Below are positions 51,383-60,726 of a stretch of 64,000 nt of DNA, piece after piece. The translations under genes were made by a program, and so were the position numbers. The DNA comes from Serratia liquefaciens (GTDB lineage: Bacteria > Pseudomonadota > Gammaproteobacteria > Enterobacterales > Enterobacteriaceae): contig JAAXZN010000044.1 of the NCBI GenBank assembly GCA_012719855.1, positions 62,001 through 126,000 of the forward strand, in the 5' to 3' direction. Each line of letters starts with the position of its first letter. Within the stretch, counting starts at the first letter, position 1. The notes beneath the pieces were generated by a model, which saw only the letters and a list, made by a program, of their open reading frames with translations, ran no database searches and was not told the origin of the DNA.

Positions 51383-52255
51383 ATGGAAGTGATACGCGCA
51401 GCGATAGAAAAACAGGTCATCAGCCTGACCGGGCTGGCGCTCGGCGGCATTGATTTTGAAAATCCGCCGGGGGATCCGGGCCTGTTCGGCCCACAGTCGG
51501 TTATCTGGCAGGTGCACAACGATTTTACCTCGATGCTGTGCGGGGGCGTCAGCGCCTTGCTGATGCAGATGCTGCACCCGCTGGCGTTGGCGGGAGTGTG
51601 GGATCATTCCAACTTTCGCGAAGATATGCTCGGTCGCCTGCGCCGTACCAGCCAGTTTGTTTCCGTCACCACCTTTGGCCCCACCGCCGAAGCCGAACGC
51701 CTGATTGCCAAAGTCAAAGCTATTCACTTACGGGTCAATGGCGTCAGCAGCGACGGCAGACCTTACGCCGCCAGCGATCCTGAGTTGCTTACCTGGGTGC
51801 ACGTGGTGGAAAGCAGCCGCTTTTTGGCCAGCCATTTACGCTACCGCAACCCGTATCTTCCCCGCGAAAAGCAGGACGAATATTACCGTGAGGCCGCACG
51901 CGTAGCCGCAGCCTTGGGGGCGCAAAAAATTCCGACCTCCTGCACGGCGGTGGAGGATTATCTGCAACGGATGCGCCCGCAATTGGTGTGCGATGAGCGC
52001 ACGCGGGAAGTCGCGCGTATTCTGCTGGCCGCGCCGGCCCCCAGCGCATTGGCCCGGCCTTTTGGCGCTTTGGTGATGCAGGCGGGCATCGACCTGTTGC
52101 CTGACTGGGCGCAACAACAGTTTGATTTTCATCCCGGAACTTTGCGCCGCCGTCTGGTACGCACCGGTGCAGGGGGCGTCGGTAAAGTGCTGCGCGCCTC
52201 AATGCGTAATGGTTCATACCAGCGCGCGCTGCGCCGAATTAACCGACAGGCCTGA
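51383..52255 (+). CDS. MpaB-family (DUF2236) putative oxygenase
   Basis: A 290-aa protein of the DUF2236/MpaB family, related to the rubber oxygenase Lcp and fungal mpaB', which are haem proteins. The conserved QMLHPLALAGVWDHS and FGPTAEAERLIAKVKAIH segments are visible with the haem-ligand candidate His, and LRYRNPYLPREKQDEYYREAARV follows. The substrate is unknown in bacteria of this type. It is 58 nt downstream of the quinone reductase on the same strand and probably co-transcribed. Confidence 0.8.
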   Translation: MEVIRAAIEKQVISLTGLALGGIDFENPPGDPGLFGPQSVIWQVHNDFTSMLCGGVSALLMQMLHPLALAGVWDHSNFREDMLGRLRRTSQFVSVTTFGPTAEAERLIAKVKAIHLRVNGVSSDGRPYAASDPELLTWVHVVESSRFLASHLRYRNPYLPREKQDEYYREAARVAAALGAQKIPTSCTAVEDYLQRMRPQLVCDERTREVARILLAAPAPSALARPFGALVMQAGIDLLPDWAQQQFDFHPGTLRRRLVRTGAGGVGKVLRASMRNGSYQRALRRINRQA

Positions 52256-52421
52256 ATCGGCACAGACTATAATTCTTACCAATAACCCGATGTTTCGGGG
52301 CACTTTTGAGACTTTTACGGGTGATCCGAGCGGTAATGCGCTTTACACTGGATAAAAGCCAATTTCCATTTTAGCGTGCAGCATGGTTCATTCTGTCGCG
52401 CTTTGACCTTATTGAGGTGAT

Positions 52422-53525
52422 ATGAACGAATCATACGTACTTGCTGAAGTCAGTAATGAGAACCAGACGCTGGTCGCAGTGGTTCAGCAAGATCACCGGG
52501 CTGCTTATTTTTATATTTACCCTTCAGAAGAAAATAGCGAACGTTTTCAGGTGCGCGCTTGCTGGCTGCGTAACCTGGCCGCTGCGCCGCAGCAGGAAGA
52601 CAGTGCCGCACTGGCGCTGGGGCAGCCACCGATGCTGGCGGCCGAGTTTTGCCGCAATCTGGAAGGGGAAGCGCCGCTGAACCCGGAAGGGCTGACGGTG
52701 GTTTGGACCGAGAGCGACGACGGCGCGGCACTGTGGTATTACGGCCAATTGCTGGCGGTGATCCCCGGCTGGAGTTTGTACATCGACCATTCGGTATGTT
52801 ATTCCGCCAGCTGCATCAAAGAGAGCCCGTTGGCTTATCCGCTCGGCTCCGCCTCTACCAATACCCAGTACGCGCTGGCGGAAAGTACCCGTCAGTTCTG
52901 GCGCCGCTGGCAGCGGGAGGAGGGCAATCCCTGGCCAAAGATGCAGAGCGATTATCAGGCGCATTACGAGCAGCATTTTGGCCCCTCGGTGAAATACTAC
53001 GCCATCGATCAGGGCAAGTGGCCGCCGATGGCGATCACTCAGCATGAACGCGACGGCATCTACTATTTTCTTACCCTGGGTGTCAGCATTCGGCCGATGC
53101 CGTGGGTAGAGATCCTGTTTAACGACGACGCCTCCCGCTATCGCCGCATGGAAATGGGCATCGCCATCGACGGTCAATACATGACCGAAGAAAATGCGGT
53201 ACAGATGGCCAGCGCGTTGGCCGGTTTCGCCCACGTGCCTTGGTCAAAAATCACCTGGTTTGGCGAAGGGCATACCCTGGAGTCCGAAGTGGCACCTCAG
53301 GGCTATGAGGGCTACGTGCTGTCTTCCTCCTTTTATCCGTATCACGAGCATCTGAGCCTGCCGAAACAGTATGGCGATCCGGTCAATATCTTTTGGGCCA
53401 GCCCGGTATTTGAAGCCGAGCGCCTGCTGGCGCATGCGACGCCGAATGGGGGGCATGAGTTGGTTAACAAACTGCGTGAGCAGGGCGTTGACCATATCTT
53501 CCGCCCGCGTCAGCCGGTATGCTGA
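52422..53525 (+). CDS. suppressor-of-fused (SUFU) domain protein
   Basis: A 367-aa protein. The second half (HYEQHFGPSVKYYAID, IYYFLTLGVSIRPMPWVEILFNDDASRYRRMEMGIAI, LAGFAHVPWSKITWFGEGHTLE) looks like the bacterial suppressor-of-fused domain; a first half of about 190 residues precedes. Bacterial SUFU proteins often act as immunity proteins, but no toxin gene is adjacent here. The evidence is resemblance, not alignment. AGGTGAT stands before the ATG at 52422. Confidence 0.65.
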   Translation: MNESYVLAEVSNENQTLVAVVQQDHRAAYFYIYPSEENSERFQVRACWLRNLAAAPQQEDSAALALGQPPMLAAEFCRNLEGEAPLNPEGLTVVWTESDDGAALWYYGQLLAVIPGWSLYIDHSVCYSASCIKESPLAYPLGSASTNTQYALAESTRQFWRRWQREEGNPWPKMQSDYQAHYEQHFGPSVKYYAIDQGKWPPMAITQHERDGIYYFLTLGVSIRPMPWVEILFNDDASRYRRMEMGIAIDGQYMTEENAVQMASALAGFAHVPWSKITWFGEGHTLESEVAPQGYEGYVLSSSFYPYHEHLSLPKQYGDPVNIFWASPVFEAERLLAHATPNGGHELVNKLREQGVDHIFRPRQPVC

Positions 53526-53552
53526 GACGGAATTTCTTCTCTGGAGCCAATC

Positions 53553-54080
53553 ATGAAGTCAGCGCTGTTGGTTATTGATGTGCAGAAAGGATTGTTTACA
53601 CCGCCGCCGGCGGATGCCGAAGCGACGATTGCTCGTATTAACACCCTGAGCGCCGCTGCCCGTCAGGCCGGTGTGCCGGTGATTTTCATTCAGCATCAAA
53701 CGCCGGATGATGAGTTGGCGCACGGGAGCGATGCCTGGCAAATTGATCCTGGTTTGCAGGTAAAGGCCGGCGATCATCGGGTAGAGAAAACCACGCCGGA
53801 CTCATTCCTGCGTACCGGATTAGGGCCGTTGTTGATTGCGAATGGTATCTCGCATCTGGTGGTCTGCGGCTATTCTACCGAGTTTTGTGTGGACACCACC
53901 ACTCGCCGCGCCGCCGCGCTGGGTTACCCGGTGACGCTGGCGGCCGATGCGCATACCAGCCACGACAAGGCGCACGCCTCCGGCTTGCAGATCCGCGCTC
54001 ATCACAACGCCACACTGTCGAATATCGAAAGCTTTGGTGTTCTGATCGCCGCACTGCCAACGGCAGAAATTCGTTTCTGA
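53553..54080 (+). CDS. isochorismatase-family cysteine hydrolase
   Basis: A 175-aa hydrolase of the isochorismatase/nicotinamidase superfamily. The catalytic triad is visible: Asp in LLVIDVQKGLF, Lys in RVEKTTPDSF and Cys in GYSTEFCVDTT. It probably cleaves an amide or related bond; the substrate is unknown. It follows the SUFU-domain gene by 27 nt. A terminator for the convergent gene lies just after its stop. Confidence 0.87.
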   Translation: MKSALLVIDVQKGLFTPPPADAEATIARINTLSAAARQAGVPVIFIQHQTPDDELAHGSDAWQIDPGLQVKAGDHRVEKTTPDSFLRTGLGPLLIANGISHLVVCGYSTEFCVDTTTRRAAALGYPVTLAADAHTSHDKAHASGLQIRAHHNATLSNIESFGVLIAALPTAEIRF

Positions 54081-54089
54081 CGGCCAGGT

Positions 54090-54114
54090 AAAAAAAGCCC
54101 GGAGCGATCCGGGC
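54090..54114 (-). terminator. rho-independent terminator of the dehydrogenase gene
   Basis: GCCCGG-atcgct-CCGGGC on the minus strand followed by TTTTTTT: a 6-bp stem plus seven T residues, 10 nt after the stop at 54125. It also separates the convergent hydrolase gene. Confidence 0.88.
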
Positions 54115-54124
54115 CCATCAAAGG

Positions 54125-55000
54125 CTATTTCAATCCGGCTCTGCGTGCCGCTACCTTGGCCAACGCCGACCAATCCAAATCTGCGTCCCCTTGCGCCACC
54201 GCGTCGAGGAAGTTGTCCTTCAGCACGCTGGCGAACGGCATTGGCGTGTGGCTGTTGGCGCCGGCCTCCAGCGCCAGGCCGACGTCTTTCATCCCCAGGC
54301 TTAATTTAAAACCCGCAGGTTCAAACTTTTCTTCGGCGATCAACCCTCCATAACCCTTGTAAGCCGGAGAGGCAAACAGGGTACTGCTGAGCATGTGCAG
54401 ATAATCCGCGCCGGAAACGCCGTAGTTGCGCACCAGCGCACTGCCTTCCGCCATCGCCTCAATGGCGCTGGCCAACGTGAAATTGGCGGCGATTTTAACG
54501 ATATTGGCCTGTTCGGGCTGGTCGCCAAAATGCCAGGTCTGCTGGCCGAGCACCTCAAACAGCGGCTGCACTTTGGCGAGCAACAGCGGATCGCCCGCCG
54601 CCAGAATATTCAGCTTGCCGGCGGCGGCTACGTCCACCCGGCCCAGTACCGGTGCGGCGATATAACCGACGTTGCGCTCCGCGTGCAGCAACGCCAGCCG
54701 TTTGGCCAATGCCACCGAGACCGTCGCCATATTGACGTGAATGGCTCCCGCCCGCAGCTGTTGCAGCAGCCCGCTCTCCACCACTACCTGCTCGGTGGCG
54801 GCATCGTTGGCCAGCATGGTGATCAGCACGTCCACCTCTGCCAGTTCTTCCGGCTGCCGTGCCTGCAAGGCCCCGGCGCTTACTAAAGGCTGCGCTGCCT
54901 GGGGCGAACGGTTCCATACCTTTAGCTCATAGCCAGCCTGCAACAGGTTGGCGGCCATCGCGCTGCCCATACCGCCCAGGCCGGCAAATCCGATTTTCAT
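54125..55000 (-). CDS. NAD(P)-dependent beta-hydroxyacid dehydrogenase
   Basis: A 291-aa protein of the 3-hydroxyisobutyrate/tartronate-semialdehyde reductase family. The Rossmann loop GFAGLGGMGSAMAANLL opens it, APVLGRVDVAAAGKLNIL covers the substrate-binding segment and KIAANF carries the catalytic Lys. The substrate is unknown. It is on the same strand as, and 81 nt downstream of, the SDR gene at 55082. Confidence 0.87.
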   Translation of the reverse strand: MKIGFAGLGGMGSAMAANLLQAGYELKVWNRSPQAAQPLVSAGALQARQPEELAEVDVLITMLANDAATEQVVVESGLLQQLRAGAIHVNMATVSVALAKRLALLHAERNVGYIAAPVLGRVDVAAAGKLNILAAGDPLLLAKVQPLFEVLGQQTWHFGDQPEQANIVKIAANFTLASAIEAMAEGSALVRNYGVSGADYLHMLSSTLFASPAYKGYGGLIAEEKFEPAGFKLSLGMKDVGLALEAGANSHTPMPFASVLKDNFLDAVAQGDADLDWSALAKVAARRAGLK

Positions 55001-55081
55001 ATCGCGTTCCTTTTCTCAGGTTATCTCCCCTCACCCTAACGCGACGCCCGGAGAACGCAAATAGCGGAATGTAACGCTTTC

Positions 55082-55828
55082 TTAACCGACCCGCGCACCT
55101 CCGTTAATCGAGGTAACGGTTCCGGTGATGAAGGATGCCTCTTTCGAAGCCAGCCAAAGCGCGGCGCTGGCGATATCCTCTACCCGGCCGGTGCGCCCCA
55201 TCGGCGTTTCGGCCGCGATAGCGTCAATGCGATCCTGCGGCAAACCGGCACCGAAAAAGCGTGTATCGGCGATAAAACCCGGCGCGATAGCGTTAACCGT
55301 GATGCCTGCTTCGCCCAGTTCGCGCGCCAGGCTGAGGGTAAAACCTTGCACGCCGGCCTTGGCGGCAGAGTAGCCCAGAGCACCGGCGCTGCCGCTGCCG
55401 CATTGGGCGGCGATCGAACTCAGGTTGATGATGCGACCGCCCGGTTTACGCAGGTGAGGCAACATCGCCAACGTAAACAAAAAGGTACTTTTCAGGTTTC
55501 CGTCGATCACCGCGTCCCATTCTTGCTCTGCCTGCGCCAGGGGCGTATCGGCGGCAATCACCCGGGTAAAACCGGCGTTGTTGATCAGCACATCCAAAGT
55601 GCCCAGATCGGCGGCTAACTGGGCGGCCACTTCTTCCACCGCACCACGTTGACTCAGGTCCGCCGCATAATAGCGGGTGCCGTGGCCAATTTGCTGTGCC
55701 GCCTGTTGCAGGCGTTGGGGGTTACGCGCCACGATGGCGATACGGTAATCCTGTTGTACCAGTTGCTGGGCGATGGCCAGCCCAATACCGCTGGATCCAC
55801 CGGTAATCACCGCTGTACGTTGCGTCAT
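55082..55828 (-). CDS. short-chain dehydrogenase/reductase
   Basis: A 248-aa SDR. The cofactor loop TGGSSGIGLAIAQ, the NNAG motif (LINNAGFTRV), the catalytic Ser/Tyr/Lys ([27 protein letters not shown]) and the C-terminal GTVTSINGG are intact. The members resemble 3-oxoacyl-ACP reductases (FabG-like). The start at 55828 opens the Rossmann fold; the upstream extension is not supported. A LysR gene is divergent, 129 bp away, and may control this gene and the following dehydrogenase. Confidence 0.88.
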   Translation of the reverse strand: MTQRTAVITGGSSGIGLAIAQQLVQQDYRIAIVARNPQRLQQAAQQIGHGTRYYAADLSQRGAVEEVAAQLAADLGTLDVLINNAGFTRVIAADTPLAQAEQEWDAVIDGNLKSTFLFTLAMLPHLRKPGGRIINLSSIAAQCGSGSAGALGYSAAKAGVQGFTLSLARELGEAGITVNAIAPGFIADTRFFGAGLPQDRIDAIAAETPMGRTGRVEDIASAALWLASKEASFITGTVTSINGGARVG

Positions 55829-55957
55829 AGCTGATTCTCCTGTGCCCGTGGTCCACGCCGGAATGGCGCAGCACTTGAGGGTTCGGAAAGTATTGGCTTT
55901 CGCTATCGATACATCCAATACTCTATTTATACTTCCAAAATACGAAAAAGGTATCAC

Positions 55958-56893
55958 GTGATTGAGCTACGCCAGCTGCGGCAATTTGTCGCCGTCGCCG
56001 AAGAGATGAGCTTTCACCGCGCCGCCGAGCGTTTGCACATGGCGCAGCCGCCGTTGACGGCCGCCATCAGAAAGATTGAGCAGGAGCTGGGTGTCCCCTT
56101 GCTGGAACGCGGCAACCGGATCACGCGCATCACCGAGGCAGGGCAGGTGTTTCTGATCGAGGCGCGGCGGACCTTGGCGCAGTTTGAGCGCACCCTTGGC
56201 AATACCCGACGTGCGGCGCGTGGCCTGACGGAATCGCTGCGGCTGACCTTTGTCGATAGCACGGTGAATGCCCTGCTGCCGGGGATCCTGCGTCAGTTTC
56301 GTCAGGCGCATCCCCTGGCGGAGTTCCATTTGCAGGAGGCCACCACCGCCGAACAGCTGATCGCGCTGCGCGACGATCGTGCCGATATCGGCATGGTGGT
56401 GCTGCCGGTGGCACCGCAGGATGACCTGCAGATTCAGCCTTTTTTATACGACCGCATGGTGCTGGCGCTACCGGACCACCATCCTTTGGCGACGCAACAG
56501 CAGGTGACGTTGAGCGATTTGGCTGATCAACCCTGGGTACTGTTTCCGGCGCATTATGGGCCGGGGATGCACGCGGCGATTTTGCAGGCCTGTGCGGTGG
56601 CGGGGTTCAGCCCGCGTATCGTCCAGGAGGCGCGGCAGATGCAAACCATCGGTGGGCTGGTGGCCGGTGGCGTGGGGATTGCGCTGATGCCGGCCCTGTT
56701 TGCGGTCCTGAAATCACCCGGTGTGGTGTTTCGCGAACTGAGTGGCGCAGGTAGCCCGGTGCCCTATACGCTGGCGCTGGCCTTACGCACCCCCTCAGCG
56801 CTGACCGAGGCATTCTGCCATATCGCTGGCGAACAGGCTGCGGCCTGGCAGCGTGCGGTTATTGACAACCGGCGCAGTGGGGGGATACCTTAA
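55958..56893 (+). CDS. LysR-type regulator (BenM/CatR-like branch)
   Basis: A 311-aa LysR regulator beginning with GTG at 55958 (MIELRQLRQFVAVAEEMSFHRAAERLHMAQPPLTAAIRKIEQ). The ELRQLRYF-type opening is typical of the CatR/BenM branch. It is divergent from the SDR gene, the likely target. The leader peptide of the trpS-like gene starts five bases after its stop. Confidence 0.89.
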   Translation: MIELRQLRQFVAVAEEMSFHRAAERLHMAQPPLTAAIRKIEQELGVPLLERGNRITRITEAGQVFLIEARRTLAQFERTLGNTRRAARGLTESLRLTFVDSTVNALLPGILRQFRQAHPLAEFHLQEATTAEQLIALRDDRADIGMVVLPVAPQDDLQIQPFLYDRMVLALPDHHPLATQQQVTLSDLADQPWVLFPAHYGPGMHAAILQACAVAGFSPRIVQEARQMQTIGGLVAGGVGIALMPALFAVLKSPGVVFRELSGAGSPVPYTLALALRTPSALTEAFCHIAGEQAAAWQRAVIDNRRSGGIP

Positions 56894-56897
56894 AAGC

Positions 56898-56951
56898 ATG
56901 AATATGCCGATGCACTCCGCTCACAGCCAGTCTTGGTGGCGCCTCCTCTGA
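56898..56951 (+). CDS. trp-type leader peptide with tandem Trp codons
   Basis: A 17-residue frame, MNMPMHSAHSQSWWRLL, directly before the auxiliary TrpRS gene. Two adjacent TGG codons (56934-56939) sit at the start of the first hairpin arm, as in E. coli TrpL, whose tandem Trp codons are followed by Arg as here (WWR). The Shine-Dalgarno is poor: a GGGGGG run lies about 14-19 nt before the ATG. It begins five bases after the LysR stop. Its likely role is to sense charged tRNA-Trp through ribosome stalling. Confidence 0.8.
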   Translation: MNMPMHSAHSQSWWRLL

Positions 56952-57010
56952 AGGCGGCACGGGTATTCACACCTCTTTTCAATGCCGCCGGTTCTGGCGG
57001 CATTTTTATT
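56940..57010 (+). promoter_or_regulatory. transcriptional attenuator with alternative hairpins
   Basis: Four segments can pair in two exclusive ways. Segment 1 CGCCT (56940-56944) pairs with AGGCG (56952-56956). Segment 2 GGCGGCA (56953-56959) is exactly complementary to segment 3 TGCCGCC (56983-56989). Segments 3:4 form AATGCCGCC-ggttct-GGCGGCATT (9 bp) followed by TTTATT, the terminator. Segment 2 equals segment 4, so the 2:3 antiterminator directly competes with the 3:4 terminator. Segment 1 begins at the codon after the Trp codons, so a ribosome stalled there should release segment 2. Confidence 0.85.
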
Positions 57011-57017
57011 GCGTTGA

Positions 57018-58058
<1,041 letters not shown>

Positions 58059-58064
58059 AAGTCC

Positions 58065-58086
58065 GCCCTCTCCAGAGGGAGAGGGC
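58065..58086. terminator. hairpin between convergent trpS2 and lgoT
   Basis: GCCCTCTCC-agag-GGAGAGGGC, a perfect 9-bp stem with a 4-nt loop. No U-tract follows on either strand. It may be a weak bidirectional terminator or an intergenic repeat. Confidence 0.6.
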
Positions 58087-58101
58087 AGCGGGGTGAAATC
58101 C

Positions 58102-59460
58102 TCAGGCGGCGCTGTCAACGATCGGGTGTTTAACCACGAAGATATACGACAGCGCACCTATCAGGGTGAAGCAGGAACAGAGGATGAGCGCCAGGTTGAA
58201 AGAGTGGGTGGTATCGAGGATCCAGCCGGTGACTACCGGCGCGAACGAGGCGAAGATAAAGCTGGCGAAGTTTTGAATGCTGCCGACAGAGGCCGTCATG
58301 CGCGAGGTTACCGCCACGTGGATCAGGCCCCAGCAGGAGGTGCCGGCAAAGTGGATACAAAACAGCGCCATGCCGATCAACAACACCGCGCTGTAGGTAG
58401 TGGTAGCCTGGGCAACCACCGCGGTAAAGGAAGCCGACAGCAGCATGCCGGCCACAATGCAAATTTTGCGGCTTTTCAGCGGTGCCATGCCGCGCCGAAC
58501 CAAAAAGTCGGTGACGAAACCGTTCGACAACATCCCGGCGGCGCCAAACAGGAAGGGGATGGCACTCATCAGCCCGGTGCTTTTCAGATCCAGATGGTAA
58601 GTGGTTTGCAGGTAACCCGGCAGCCAGGCCAGATACAGCCAGGCGGTGTAGTTGATGCCGCTAAAGCCGATCATCATGCCCCACATGGTACGGTTCCTGA
58701 ATAGCCCACGCCACTCGCGAAAGTTCATCGGTTCAGGCCGCGCGCTGACGCTACCGGCGTTCAGGTAGGCCTGTTCCTGAGCACTCAGGCTGACGTCCTG
58801 CCGGTTGCGGTACAGCATGTACCAGCCGATCGACAAGGCGATCCCCAACACGCCGATGGTGATGAACATACCGCGCCAGCCGAAGGCCAACATCATGGCC
58901 GTGAGGATCGGCGGGCTGATCGCCAGCCCGATGGTCGAAGCGGCATTGAAAATGCCCATGGGCATGCCGCGATCTTTAATGTTGAACCAGTCATTGATCA
59001 CCTTGACACCGCACGGATTCATTGGCGCTTCGCCGATCCCCAGCCCGATACGTACCCAGATAAACTGGGTGAAGTTATGAATCATGCCGGACAGCGTCTG
59101 AAACACCGACCAGACAAACATCCCGATCCCCAGCATCAGACGTGGGCCCTTTCGATCCAACAGCGGCCCGCAGGGGAGCTGAGCGATGCCGTAGGCCAGG
59201 GAGAAAGCCGACAGCAGCAAGCCGATTTCGGTGCCGCTCAGGCCCATTTCTTCCCGAATGGTGGAGTTCGCCACTGAGAGCGAGCTGCGATCGAGAAAAT
59301 TGATTATTGCCGCCAGAAATAGCAACAACATGGCCGTAGTTTGGATTTTTTTAATTTTTGCCGAGCGGACTAACATGCTCTCCGGCGGCATAGGAATTAT
59401 GTTATCGGAATAGGGATCCGTTTGTGGTTTTCCGCTATCGACAGTATGGGTTCTTTCCAT
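58102..59460 (-). CDS. lgoT: L-galactonate transporter LgoT (MFS, ACS family)
   Basis: A 452-aa twelve-helix MFS transporter that aligns closely with E. coli LgoT (YjjL): VRSAKIKKIQTTAMLLLF, DRSSLSVANSTIREEMGLS, APMNPCGVKVINDWFNIKDRG and RMTASVGSIQNFASFI. It imports L-galactonate with H+. GGAGG precedes the ATG at 59460. It is on the same strand as the LgoR gene, 218 bp downstream of it, and opposite to LgoD. Confidence 0.93.
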   Translation of the reverse strand: MERTHTVDSGKPQTDPYSDNIIPMPPESMLVRSAKIKKIQTTAMLLLFLAAIINFLDRSSLSVANSTIREEMGLSGTEIGLLLSAFSLAYGIAQLPCGPLLDRKGPRLMLGIGMFVWSVFQTLSGMIHNFTQFIWVRIGLGIGEAPMNPCGVKVINDWFNIKDRGMPMGIFNAASTIGLAISPPILTAMMLAFGWRGMFITIGVLGIALSIGWYMLYRNRQDVSLSAQEQAYLNAGSVSARPEPMNFREWRGLFRNRTMWGMMIGFSGINYTAWLYLAWLPGYLQTTYHLDLKSTGLMSAIPFLFGAAGMLSNGFVTDFLVRRGMAPLKSRKICIVAGMLLSASFTAVVAQATTTYSAVLLIGMALFCIHFAGTSCWGLIHVAVTSRMTASVGSIQNFASFIFASFAPVVTGWILDTTHSFNLALILCSCFTLIGALSYIFVVKHPIVDSAA

Positions 59461-59678
59461 CTTTCTTTGCCTCCAGAATTTCGCATTAATAATATTTATT
59501 ATTCCGGGTATTCCCCTGGGAAGTGCATTAGCAGGTGGTCGGCAGTAAGCCTAGTGGGCGAAATGGAGTTGGCGGTGTGTTTTGTCGCGGTTCCGTGCAG
59601 CAGCCAATATTTTGCTGCTTTTTATCGGTTTTAAATGCTGTGGGGGTGTTTTTTATCAATAAAGAGCGCCACCCCGAA

Positions 59679-60584
59679 TCAGGCGAGGCTCTGATTGATC
59701 GAGCGGATCATGGACTGCTTGGCGGTGTCCAGATGGCGGTGCAGGCCGTTGATGGCTTCCTGATCGTTACGGCAGATCAACGCGCTGAGAATAGTCATGT
59801 GTTCTTCAATGGCGACGATATTGCGCTGTTTAAGATCGGTTTCATCCCACTGGTAGTGGAAATGGAAAATCACGGAAATGATCTCCAGCGACTGGTTGAA
59901 GAACGGGTTGTTGGCGGCGGAGAGGATCAGCCCGTGGAAATCGCGATCCAATTGGGAAAACAGGCGATAGTTGTCGCTGATGTTTTCCCGCAGTTGGCGG
60001 TGACGGCTCAGCAGCTCTTTGGCCTGCAGCCAGCGCTCGTCGTGCATCGGCAGATTGATAAAGTGGGAAAGGGCGTGCGTTTCCAGCATCTGGCGCAACT
60101 CAAACAGCTGTTCGGCGTAGCGTTGATCAAATTTCTTCATGCTCCACTGACCGCGCCGGACGCTGTCGATCAGGTTGTAACGGCTGAAGTGCAGCAGAAA
60201 CTCCCGCACCACCACCGGGCTCACGTTGACCGCACGCGATAGCTGCAGTTCGCTGAAGGTATCGCCGGCGCGCAGCTGCTTTTGGTTGATCATTTGGTAG
60301 AACGCCTTTTCAAACTTTTTCCCCTGTTCATCAAGAGAAAGGCTCTGGCAATCGAAGCCATCTGTCGGCTGCGCCTGGCGTAAAATAACGTAGTCATCGC
60401 CGACTTTTTCCAGCACGCCACATTGGGATAAGTGCATCAGCGTATGGCGCACGGTGGTGCGGCTGATGTTGTACATTTCAGCCAGGGCGGCCTGAGACGG
60501 CAGCGGCGAGCGCAGGTGACCGTTATTGATGCTGTCGATCATCTGGTTTACCACGTTTTGCCGCAGGTTTTGGGTTCTGCTCAT
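59679..60584 (-). CDS. lgoR: L-galactonate regulator LgoR (double-HTH GntR)
   Basis: A 301-aa GntR/FCD regulator that matches E. coli LgoR (YjjM): MSRTQNLRQNVVNQMIDSIN, PLPSQAALAEMYNISRTTVRHTLMHLSQCGVLEKVG, then a second helix-turn-helix (ELQLSRAVNVSPVVVREFLLHFSRYNLI) and an FCD ligand domain (ELRQMLETHALSHFINLP). Two winged helices in one protein are unusual for GntR. In E. coli it activates lgoT and lgoD in response to L-galactonate. A 20-bp operator-like dyad lies in the spacer to lgoD. Confidence 0.92.
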   Translation of the reverse strand: MSRTQNLRQNVVNQMIDSINNGHLRSPLPSQAALAEMYNISRTTVRHTLMHLSQCGVLEKVGDDYVILRQAQPTDGFDCQSLSLDEQGKKFEKAFYQMINQKQLRAGDTFSELQLSRAVNVSPVVVREFLLHFSRYNLIDSVRRGQWSMKKFDQRYAEQLFELRQMLETHALSHFINLPMHDERWLQAKELLSRHRQLRENISDNYRLFSQLDRDFHGLILSAANNPFFNQSLEIISVIFHFHYQWDETDLKQRNIVAIEEHMTILSALICRNDQEAINGLHRHLDTAKQSMIRSINQSLA

Positions 60585-60615
60585 GCTGTGCCTCAGGTGT
60601 TTTTTAATGCATTTA

Positions 60616-60635
60616 AAACCAATTTAAATCGGTTT
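60616..60635. promoter_or_regulatory. candidate LgoR operator
   Basis: AAACC-A-ATTTAAAT-C-GGTTT is a 20-bp dyad with one mismatched position, in the 142-bp divergent spacer between lgoR and lgoD. Dyads of this length are typical GntR-family operators. Confidence 0.6.
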
Positions 60636-60726
60636 ATTTAGCGATACCTCACAGATTTGTCTGAACATATCGGCAGAGCTCCGGTTTTTATTTAATAACT
60701 TCCTCATCATGAGTGGAGGAAAAACG

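Noticed and set aside
58065-58086. REP or ERIC repeat
   Set aside because: The hairpin is too short and lacks the conserved repeat ends; treated as a simple intergenic hairpin.
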